Shown: piece by piece, positions 13,799 through 20,163 of the stretch | Position numbering within the stretch: position 1 is the first letter of the stretch | How the letters are laid out: each line of letters begins with the position of its first letter | Origin: Alphaproteobacteria bacterium | GTDB lineage: Bacteria > Pseudomonadota > Alphaproteobacteria > Bin95 | Length of the DNA: 20,163 nt | NCBI GenBank assembly: GCA_022822125.1 | Contig: JAJECF010000169.1 | Span: forward strand, 1 to 20,163 | Reading direction: 5' to 3' | Notes under the pieces: model-generated | Told to the model about the DNA's origin: nothing | The model's input: only the letters and a program-made list of their open reading frames with translations | The model's database searches: none | Position numbers and translations under genes: made by a program

Positions 13799-16294
13799 GT
13801 GGCACCTCCTTACGACCTTCCGCACATTGATTTGTCGCGGCGGCTTCAGGCCGCGTCGTTTACTTCGGCTGCCTCAAATCCGATTGGCGCCGGCACGCCG
13901 CGCAACCGTGAGGAGCATGGCGCGAAGCTGCGCGGAGAACTTGCCGCCTCCTATCTGGCATTCGATGCGGCAAGGCGCCAGGACGCGCGGCTTGACCCCC
14001 CGCAGGGCGCTTTTCTCGAAGTTGAGTTGAAGCGGGGATCCCGTGTCGATGCAGTCGAACGAAAGAAAAAAGGCATCAAGCCGGGAGCCGCCAAGCTCGA
14101 TACGAACGAGAACAGGATCGTCGGTTTATATGTTCCCGATGAGTCGCGCGAGGCGTTCGCGGACATCCTTCGTGAGTACCAAGAAGGCGAGCTGACCCCC
14201 AAGGGAAGAAAACCTCCACTAAATGACTTTGTCGATCCCATCGAATCCATCCGTGCGGCTGATTTCGGAACCTTCTGGACCGACGATCCGTCGAAACTTC
14301 CGAAGGCAGGCCAAGAAATGTGGTGGGAAGTATGGTGCGCGCGCGAATTCGAGGGCGAGCTAGAGCAGTTAGTCGACCGGCTCGGAGCGCGCGCGGCGGA
14401 TCGTGAGCAGCGCCTGTATTTTCCCGAACATGTCGTGCTGCCGGTATTAGCCAACAAGGCAACCATTGAGTTAATGTTGTTCGCGCGTTTCTCGATCGTC
14501 GAGCTGCGTAGCGCAAGCGATAGCCCAGCCTTCTTTCTGGACGATATCGACCGCGACGAGCAACGGGACGTCTGCGAAGAATTGTCGGAGCGAACCGAAT
14601 GGCCGGGCATGGATGTTCCGGCGGTTTGTCTTCTCGATACGGGGGTGAATCGTGCCCACATCTTGATCGAGCCTGCGCTCGCAGAAGCGGATTTGGCCGC
14701 GGTGAGAACCGAATGGGGGGGTGCCGATTCCCCAGAAGGCCACGGAACGGGCATGGCAGGGCTTGCACTGTTCGGAGATCTCACTCCACATCTGACAGGT
14801 ACCGAAATCCTATCGCTGGCCCACCGTCTTGAGTCGGTCAAAATACTTCCGCCAGATGGATTCGACCCTACCGAAGAACGCTTCTACGGCGTGATTACAA
14901 AGCAGGCTGTGGCATTACCGGAAACCGAGCGACCGAACCGTCGCAGGGTTTTTTGCCTAGCCGTGACCAATGAGGACCGAACGGGCGAGCGCCCGACGAC
15001 CTGGAGTGCAGCGATCGACCAAGAAGCAGCTGGTGTGACCGAGACTGGAGACCGCGTGCCGCCGAGGCTATTTGTTGTTGCTGCGGGCAATGCACCAGAC
15101 GAGATCGAAAGTCACCGGATAGAGAATCCAGACGATCTCTCAATCGAGGATCCGGCACAGGCGTGGAATGTCATAACGGTCGGCGGATACACGGATCTGG
15201 TAAATATCCAGGAGGTGGAATTCGAGGATTATTCGCCGTACGCCGAGGCCGGCGACATCAGCCCCCACACGCGGACCTCGACCCAGTGGCTTCAGGGCAA
15301 GACGCCTTTCAAGCCAGACATCGTTATGGAGGCCGGTAATCGCGTGATATCGCCCGCCAGAACGGATGTGTACAACGCCGATTCTCTGGCGCTTCTGTCG
15401 ACCGGCCCTAACACTGATCAGCGACCGCTGGTCTCGTTTTGGGCGACGAGCGCAGCGACAGCGCAGGCCGCTCGGCTGGCCGCCCGGCTGATGGCCGAGT
15501 TTCCTGACTATTGGCCTGAGACGATCAGGGCGTTGATGATCCATAGTGCGGATTGGACACCCTTGATGAAGGAGGCCCTGCAGGCGACCAGTCGTAAAAG
15601 CGATGCCTGTCGGCTGCTGAGGAAATACGGTCATGGAGTTCCGACGTTCGAGCGCGCCGCAGCGTCAGCGAAAAATCATTTGGCATTAATTTCCCAAGCG
15701 GAAATTCAACCATACTGTCGAAGCGGAAAGGGCATGAACGAATGCCACTTCTATTCGTTGCCATGGCCCCGTGAGGCTTTGGAAAATCTGGGTGATCAGG
15801 ACGTCACCCTGAAAGTTACACTGTCGTATTTCGTTGAACCCAACCCGGGTTCATCCGCCGCATTCGATCCTTATCGTTATCAGTCCTTCGGGCTACGCTT
15901 CGACCTGAGGCGCTCATCGGAGACACAAATCAATTTCGAAAAGCGCCTGAACAAGAAGGCGTGGGACCATGCGGATGATCGGCCTTTCATTGAGGCCGAC
16001 GACGACCGGTGGTTGTTCGGCGCGCAATCGATATCCGCGGGGTCGCTGCACAGCGATCAATGGACGGGACCCGCAGTCAATTTGCTCTCGCGCAACATCA
16101 TTTGCGTCAAGCCGGTCGGAGGCTGGTGGAAGGATCGCGCGAAGGCCGATGTCCGAGGACAGAAAGTGCGCTATTCGCTTGTGCTCTCCTTACGGTGCGC
16201 GGACAGCGAGGTTGATCTCTACACGCCTGTCTCAGCCATGATTGAGACGAGAGCCGACGTTGAAGCTATCGCCATTCCGACAGGCGCACCATAA
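13799..16294 (+). CDS. iteS: Subtilisin-like S8 family serine protease of an ATPase–subtilase defence pair (IteS-like)
   Basis: An 831-aa protein starting at a GTG 3 nt after the ATPase stop (VAPPYDLPHIDLSRR). Residues 1–270 are a non-catalytic N-terminal domain. The S8 domain follows with catalytic D280 (VCLLDTGVN), H315 (EGHGTGMAG), oxyanion N431 (VVAAGN) and S551 (ATSAATAQAA, a variant of the usual GTSMA). All triad residues are present, so it should be active. About 240 residues of C-terminal domain follow. There is no signal peptide or membrane segment, so it acts in the cytoplasm, unlike most subtilisins. The reading frame is intact. Local G+C is low (25 of 60 bases at 15661–15720), unlike its neighbours. 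The expected role is anti-phage or abortive proteolysis under ATPase control; the target is unknown. Confidence 0.88.
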   Translation: MAPPYDLPHIDLSRRLQAASFTSAASNPIGAGTPRNREEHGAKLRGELAASYLAFDAARRQDARLDPPQGAFLEVELKRGSRVDAVERKKKGIKPGAAKLDTNENRIVGLYVPDESREAFADILREYQEGELTPKGRKPPLNDFVDPIESIRAADFGTFWTDDPSKLPKAGQEMWWEVWCAREFEGELEQLVDRLGARAADREQRLYFPEHVVLPVLANKATIELMLFARFSIVELRSASDSPAFFLDDIDRDEQRDVCEELSERTEWPGMDVPAVCLLDTGVNRAHILIEPALAEADLAAVRTEWGGADSPEGHGTGMAGLALFGDLTPHLTGTEILSLAHRLESVKILPPDGFDPTEERFYGVITKQAVALPETERPNRRRVFCLAVTNEDRTGERPTTWSAAIDQEAAGVTETGDRVPPRLFVVAAGNAPDEIESHRIENPDDLSIEDPAQAWNVITVGGYTDLVNIQEVEFEDYSPYAEAGDISPHTRTSTQWLQGKTPFKPDIVMEAGNRVISPARTDVYNADSLALLSTGPNTDQRPLVSFWATSAATAQAARLAARLMAEFPDYWPETIRALMIHSADWTPLMKEALQATSRKSDACRLLRKYGHGVPTFERAAASAKNHLALISQAEIQPYCRSGKGMNECHFYSLPWPREALENLGDQDVTLKVTLSYFVEPNPGSSAAFDPYRYQSFGLRFDLRRSSETQINFEKRLNKKAWDHADDRPFIEADDDRWLFGAQSISAGSLHSDQWTGPAVNLLSRNIICVKPVGGWWKDRAKADVRGQKVRYSLVLSLRCADSEVDLYTPVSAMIETRADVEAIAIPTGAP

Positions 16295-16509
16295 TCGGCA
16301 ATCTAGGGTAAGGCTGGCGCCCAGTGGCCTTTCCTGCTGCTTCCCACGATCTATCAGATCTGCATGTTCCGAGAAAAGTCACACGTTAGGATGCATGGAG
16401 CCCGCTAATGTTTTCGAGTAGGTCCCGAAAGGTGAGTTTGCCGAATCATGAATTCCGTAATTCCAATGCGATAGAGATCGCCCGTTTCCCACAAAAAACG
16501 GATCGGCTA

Positions 16510-16600
16510 TGGCGGAGAGGGTGGGATTCGAACCCACGATACGGGGTTACCGTATACACGCGTTCCAGGCGTGCGCCTTCAGCCGCTCGGCCACCTCCCC
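16510..16600 (-). tRNA. tRNA-Ser (anticodon GGA)
   Basis: A 91-nt class II tRNA with CCA encoded. Acceptor GGGGAGG pairs with CCTCTCC (one G–T pair), discriminator G then CCA. The D-arm begins GCCGAGCGG. The anticodon stem-loop is CACGC-CTGGAAC-GCGTG with anticodon GGA. The long variable arm is TACGGTAACCCCGTA, and the T-arm is GTGGG-TTCGAAT-CCCAC. It decodes UCC/UCU. Its 3' end faces the accessory island, the usual side for tRNA-targeted insertions. The 215 bases between it and the subtilase gene (16295–16509) are AT-richer and hold nothing I recognise. Confidence 0.97.
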
Positions 16601-16696
16601 GGCGGCGCGGACCATAAGGGCCGGCAGGCGGCCACGCAAGTTCCGGCCGGCTGTGCCATGATGGCTCTTGCGCGGCAGGCAGGAGGAGGCCGGACC

Positions 16697-18079
16697 ATGG
16701 AGAAAACCTTCCAGTTCTCGAACATGCACCACGAGCTGATGGCTCGCGACGAGGCCTTCATCTATGGCTGGCGCTACGAGCCCCGAGTGATCTTCGAGAG
16801 CGGCCGGGGGATCGTGCTGACGGATGTGGACGGAAAGGAGTATTTCGACCTCACCGCCGGCATGATGTGCATGGTGCTGGGCCACAGCCACCCGGAACTG
16901 ACCGAGGCGATCCGCGAGCAGGCGGACAAGCTCGTCCACACCTCCTCCTGGTATTCCAACCCCTGGCTGATCGAATTCGCCGAGCTGATCGCGGGCACGC
17001 TTCCGGGCGACCTCAATGTGGTGAATTTCGCGGTCACGGGCTCGGAGGCCAACGAGATCGCCATGCGCATGGCGCTCGGCGTTACCGGGCGCTACGACAT
17101 CGTGTCGGTGATACGCGGCCTGCATGGCGGCAGCCTCGCGGCCGAGGCCGTCACCAGCGTCGGCGGCGGGCGCAAGGCGCATCTCGGCCCGCTGATGATG
17201 CCCTCGCATCGCAACGCCATCTACGCCCCACTCTGCTACCGCTGCCCGATCAACCTCCAGTATCCCGGCTGCAATGTCGCCTGCCTCGACCACAGCGAGG
17301 AGCTGATGGAGCACGTCACCAGCCGCAATCCCGCGCTCATCATGGCGGAGACCATCCCGGTGGCGGGCGGCATGGTGGTGCCGCCGCCGGAATGGCTGCC
17401 GCGCCTGCGTGAACTCGCCGACCGCTGGGGGGCGCTGCTGATGCTGGACGAAGCGCAGCTTGCGCCCGCCAAGACCGGCAGCATCTGGGCCTTCGAGCAA
17501 TATGACGTGATGCCCGACATCGTGTCCTTCGGAAAGGGCATGACGGCCGGCATGGGCATAGCCGGCACAGTGACGACGCCCGGGATTGCCGAGGAGGCGC
17601 GCGGCAAGGCGGGCCTGCCCTGGGGCGGCACCTATTCCGGCGACCCGCTGCCGGCCGCCGTCGGGCTGAAACAGCTCCAGATCGTGCTGCGCGACAATCT
17701 CGCCGAACAGGCAGTCGCCAAGGGCGCGAGGCTCCGCGCCGGGCTGGAGGCGCTGCAGCGGAAATATGATGTCGTCGGCGATGTGCGCGGAACCGGGCTC
17801 TATTACATGCTGGACATCGTCGAAACGCCGGAAGGCCGGCGCCCGGACCCGGCCATGGCGGAACGCATCCGCTACAACGCACTGCTCGAAGGGCTGGTGC
17901 TGATCGCGGTCAAGAATTTCGTCCGCATCTGCCCGGCTCTCATCATCTCGGACGCGGAGATCGACGAGACGCTGCACCGGCTGGAGACCGCCTTGCAGCG
18001 CTCCGTGGAGGGCTTCCCGAGAGAGCTTGACTACGCGAGCTCAAGCTCGCTCGCCGCCCGCGCCGCCGCCGCGCAGTAA
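16697..18079 (+). CDS. PLP-dependent class III aminotransferase family protein
   Basis: A 460-aa fold-type I enzyme of aminotransferase class III (dialkylglycine decarboxylase/omega-aminotransferase group). Visible: TGSEANEIAMRMA (114–126) for phosphate binding, RGLHGGSLAAEAV (140–152), AETIPVAGGMVVPP (217–230), the PLP-ring aspartate D251 in LMLDEAQLAPAKTG and the Schiff-base lysine K280 in VSFGKGMTAGMG. AGGAGGAGG lies 7 nt before the ATG at 16697, which fixes the start. The region 176–197 carries three cysteines (LCYRCPINLQYPGCNVAC). The last 16 residues (DYASSSSLAARAAAAQ) look unlike a natural end, and the TAA stop is the first triplet of the palindromic repeat at 18077. The amino donor and acceptor cannot be inferred. 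Confidence 0.9.
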   Translation: MEKTFQFSNMHHELMARDEAFIYGWRYEPRVIFESGRGIVLTDVDGKEYFDLTAGMMCMVLGHSHPELTEAIREQADKLVHTSSWYSNPWLIEFAELIAGTLPGDLNVVNFAVTGSEANEIAMRMALGVTGRYDIVSVIRGLHGGSLAAEAVTSVGGGRKAHLGPLMMPSHRNAIYAPLCYRCPINLQYPGCNVACLDHSEELMEHVTSRNPALIMAETIPVAGGMVVPPPEWLPRLRELADRWGALLMLDEAQLAPAKTGSIWAFEQYDVMPDIVSFGKGMTAGMGIAGTVTTPGIAEEARGKAGLPWGGTYSGDPLPAAVGLKQLQIVLRDNLAEQAVAKGARLRAGLEALQRKYDVVGDVRGTGLYYMLDIVETPEGRRPDPAMAERIRYNALLEGLVLIAVKNFVRICPALIISDAEIDETLHRLETALQRSVEGFPRELDYASSSSLAARAAAAQ

Positions 18080-18305
18080 TACCAGCGGCACCGGGTTGAA
18101 ACTCACGGGCAAATGCCGTCCGGTTTCCCCGCCTCTCCTCATCCTGAGTAGCGCCCGCCTGCGGGCGCGTATCGAAGGATGGCCAGCGGGGGAAGCCGTC
18201 CCTCGATACGCGGCTGGCGCCGCTACTCGGGATGAGGACAAAGGGCCGGAGCTACGGCGGGGAGGTGCCGCACAATCGGTTCCAATCAACGACCGTGAGT
18301 ATAAT
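18077..18305. repeat. Dispersed palindromic repeat, copy 2 (long form, 229 bp)
   Basis: Starts TAATACCAGCGGCACCGGG and ends CAATCAACGACCGTGAGTATAA, matching copy 1 at 10709–10865 in the same orientation over nearly its full length. The central stem is longer than in copy 1: TCCTCATCC and GAGTAGC on the left (18136–18152) pair with GCTACTC and GGATGAGGA on the right (18222–18238). Inside lie a hairpin GCGCCCGC-CT-GCGGGCGC (18151–18168) and a further pair, GCGTATCGA (18167–18175) with TCGATACGC (18203–18211). These compensating arms suggest selection on, or duplication through, the folded form. It overlaps the aminotransferase stop codon. Confidence 0.85.
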
Positions 18306-18354
18306 CGCTCAGACGGCCAACCGTTTCAGCCCGGCGGCAAGGCCGGAAGATAGC

Positions 18355-18385
18355 CCCGGGCTCTTCGCTTCGCTCCGGCCGGGGT
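18355..18385. repeat. REP-like palindrome
   Basis: CCCCGG (18355–18360) and CCGGGG (18380–18385) flank a loop containing CTTCGCTTCGCT. The string resembles the short 'CCCCGG…TTCGCTTCGC…CCGGGG(A)TGAC' palindromes common between genes in alphaproteobacteria. It lies between two convergent genes and might also act as a bidirectional transcription stop, but there is no T-run. Confidence 0.4.
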
Positions 18386-18409
18386 GACTGTTGAGGGCTC
18401 CGCGCCCCG

Positions 18410-19924
18410 TCAGAGGGAGCGCCAGTCGTAATTCGCCTCGAAGGCCGCCGCCGCCCGGTAGATTGTCGGCTCGTCCCACCAGCGCCCGGTTATCATCAGG
18501 CCGACGGGCAGGCCGTCCACCATGCCGCAGGGCACCGACATGGAGGGCTGGCCGGTGTAGTTGTAGGTCGGGCAGTTGGCCAGCATGTTCCAGGCGTGCA
18601 TGCAGTATTCGGTGATCGAGGCGTCCGGCCCGGGGAAGGGCTGCGCCACCAGCGGCACCGTCGGCATCAGGAGCAGGTCGTAGCTCTCCATCAGCCGCGC
18701 GAAGCCGTCCTTCGCCTTGCGCTGCAGGTTCATGCCCTTGGCGTAGATGCGCCCGCCAAGCGCTTCCATGTAATAAGCCCCGAGCAGGGTGAAGGCGCGG
18801 ACGGTCGGCGGCAGTTCATGCGCGCGCTCCATCCAGCGGTTGCCGCGCTCCAGCGCGCCGCCGACATACAGGCCGGGCAGGCCGTAGAAGACGCCGCCCT
18901 GCAGCATCATCTCCCGCGCCAGGCCCTCGGCAAGCGCGGGCATATACATCACCGCCGCCTCGCGGTGCAGCGGGAAGGAAATCGTCTCGACCTCGGCGCC
19001 GAGGTCGCTGAACTTCGCACAGGCGGCCCGAACGACGGCGTCGGACTCCGCCTGGGAGCCCGGATGGTCGAACCCGTCCTCGACCACCGCAATCCGGAGG
19101 CCCGAGACGCCGCCTTCCAGCATCTCCGAATAGGGATGCGTGACCACATCGCGCTGCCGGCCGTCTATGCCGTCGGCGCCCGCAATCGCCTCCAGCATGA
19201 GCGCATTGTCGGCGACATTGGCCGTCATCGGCCCGACATGGTCGATGCCCGCCTCGATGCCGAGCACGCCCGTATAGGGCACAAGGCCGTGTGTCGGCTT
19301 CATGCCGTAAATGCCGCAGAAGGACGCCGGCATGCGGATCGAGCCGCCCTGGTCGCCGCCAATGGCCATATCGACCTCGCCGGCCGCCACCAGCGCGGCG
19401 CTGCCGGAGGACGAGCCGCCGGCGCTGTAGCCCATGCGGTGGGGGTTGTGGCAGGGGCCGGTCGCATTGCTGTGGCTGCTGCCGGAGAGGCAGTAATTCT
19501 CGCAATGCGCCTTGCCGAGGATCGTCGCGCCGGCATCCAGCAACCGCGTCGCGACAGTGGCATCGACCTCCGGGACATAGCCCTCCAGGACCGAGGTCCC
19601 GTTCATCATCGGCACGCCCGCCAGCATGATGTTGTCCTTGAGGGCGACGGTCCTGCCCTTGAGCAGGCCCTCCGGCGCCCCCTCGATCCGGCTCTTGTAG
19701 TACCAGGCGTTGTATCTGTTTTCCTCGCCCTCCGGCCGGTAGCCGGGCGTGCGCGGATAGTTCACCGCCGGCAGATAGTCCGGCATTTTCTGCTGCGCAT
19801 CGGCCATGGCGGCCAGCGGCGCGAGAAGCTCGCTGTATTCCCGGGCTTCGTCAGCGCTCAGGCCGAAGCCCAGAGAGCGCGCGAGGTCCTGCAATTGCGG
19901 CGCTTTGGGACCCTGAAGCGTCAT
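18410..19924 (-). CDS. Amidase (amidase-signature family, aromatic/aliphatic amide hydrolase type)
   Basis: A 504-aa amidase-signature enzyme with the Ser–cisSer–Lys triad: K96 in VALKDNI, cis-serine S171 in AGGSSSGSA and nucleophile S195 in GGDQGGSIRMPA. These positions agree with what I recall for the Rhodococcus N-771 amidase (Lys96, Ser171, Ser195), and MKPTHGLVPYTG after the signature also fits the nitrile-hydratase-associated group. It should hydrolyse a carboxamide to acid and ammonia. No nitrile hydratase genes are in the window. GGGAGGA lies about 8 nt before the ATG at 19924. A longer frame to 20023 overlaps the next amidase and is not used. Confidence 0.94.
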   Translation of the reverse strand: MTLQGPKAPQLQDLARSLGFGLSADEAREYSELLAPLAAMADAQQKMPDYLPAVNYPRTPGYRPEGEENRYNAWYYKSRIEGAPEGLLKGRTVALKDNIMLAGVPMMNGTSVLEGYVPEVDATVATRLLDAGATILGKAHCENYCLSGSSHSNATGPCHNPHRMGYSAGGSSSGSAALVAAGEVDMAIGGDQGGSIRMPASFCGIYGMKPTHGLVPYTGVLGIEAGIDHVGPMTANVADNALMLEAIAGADGIDGRQRDVVTHPYSEMLEGGVSGLRIAVVEDGFDHPGSQAESDAVVRAACAKFSDLGAEVETISFPLHREAAVMYMPALAEGLAREMMLQGGVFYGLPGLYVGGALERGNRWMERAHELPPTVRAFTLLGAYYMEALGGRIYAKGMNLQRKAKDGFARLMESYDLLLMPTVPLVAQPFPGPDASITEYCMHAWNMLANCPTYNYTGQPSMSVPCGMVDGLPVGLMITGRWWDEPTIYRAAAAFEANYDWRSL

Positions 19925-19955
19925 CGGCCCGATCCTCCCGTGTTCGTGTTGCCGT

Positions 19956-20163
19956 TCAGAGGCTCTTCCAGTCCTCGGCCTGCTCGAAGGCGTAGGCGGC
20001 GCGGTAGATCGCGGGCTCGCCATAGCGCCTGCCGACCAGCATCATGCCGATGGGCAGCCCGTCGCCCATGCCGCAGGGCAGCGACATCGCCGGATGGTGG
20101 GTGATGTCGAAGGGCGCGGTGTTGCCGATCATCTCGAGCGCGCGCTGCACATATTCCTCGCGC
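19956..20163 (-). CDS. Second amidase, C-terminal part (continues beyond the window)
   Basis: The frame is open from the window edge and ends …[58 protein letters not shown]. It aligns with the end of the amidase at 18410 (…NYTGQPSMSVPCGMVDGLPVGLMITGRWWDEPTIYRAAAAFEANYDWRSL), so this is a paralogue in tandem, upstream on the same strand with 31 nt between the genes. The catalytic part lies outside the window. The two probably form one transcript. Confidence 0.88.
   Translation of the reverse strand, partial: REEYVQRALEMIGNTAPFDITHHPAMSLPCGMGDGLPIGMMLVGRRYGEPAIYRAAYAFEQAEDWKSL

Noticed and set aside
16482..16501. Terminator after the tRNA-Ser (CCGTTT…AAACGG with a T-run on the minus strand)
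   Set aside because: The stem is only 6 bp and the T-run lies within the arm and loop rather than after it.
11045..16540. att-type direct repeat formed by GGGTTCGAATCC at 11047–11058 and the tRNA-Ser T-arm
   Set aside because: The two copies are in opposite orientation and share only the generic T-loop consensus, so they do not form an attL/attR pair.
1..20163. CRISPR array or tandem-repeat array
   Set aside because: No regularly spaced direct repeats were seen anywhere in the window.

Overview
The window is high-GC DNA, most likely from an alphaproteobacterium (Rhodospirillales-like by general gene content; this is inference). The clearest marker is the tightly packed run xseB–ispA–dxs–tlyA, a common arrangement in that class. 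The surrounding genes are catabolic or accessory: SDR, dienelactone hydrolase, quinone oxidoreductase, LLM-family oxidoreductase, aldehyde dehydrogenase, alpha/beta hydrolase, class III aminotransferase and two tandem amidases.

Layout. 1–420: a scrambled edge with a truncated 'VVDWSA' gene fragment. 424–3053: an SDR oxidoreductase on the minus strand, divergent from a dienelactone hydrolase/quinone oxidoreductase pair. 3137–6927: xseB, ispA, dxs and tlyA on the plus strand; two of the three junctions are GTGA start/stop overlaps. This block supplies the isoprenoid precursor DXP, farnesyl diphosphate, an exonuclease VII subunit and an rRNA methyltransferase. 6941–10238: a minus-strand LLM-class flavin/F420 oxidoreductase, divergent from an aldehyde dehydrogenase and an alpha/beta hydrolase. 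10239–16509: an accessory island. 16510–16600: tRNA-Ser(GGA) on the minus strand. 16697–18079: class III aminotransferase. 18410–20163: two tandem minus-strand amidases, the second cut by the window end.

The island is the most interesting part. It holds a C-terminal transposase remnant, one copy of a dispersed palindromic repeat, a structured gene-free stretch, a PIN-domain toxin with a small antitoxin (ATGA overlap), an N-terminal fragment of a zinc-ribbon transposase-like protein, and an intact two-gene operon: an AAA+ ATPase followed 3 nt later by an 831-aa subtilisin-like protease with no signal peptide. This ATPase–subtilase pair fits a family associated with anti-phage defence (I recall the names IteA/IteS). 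Its base composition is visibly lower in G+C than the flanks; 15661–15720, for example, has 25 G/C in 60 by hand count.

Two copies of one imperfect-palindrome repeat (10709–10865 and 18077–18305) lie on either side of the island plus the tRNA-Ser and aminotransferase. The right-hand copy carries 72 extra bases forming a nested hairpin, and it supplies the stop codon of the aminotransferase. I see no integrase, CRISPR array or complete insertion sequence.
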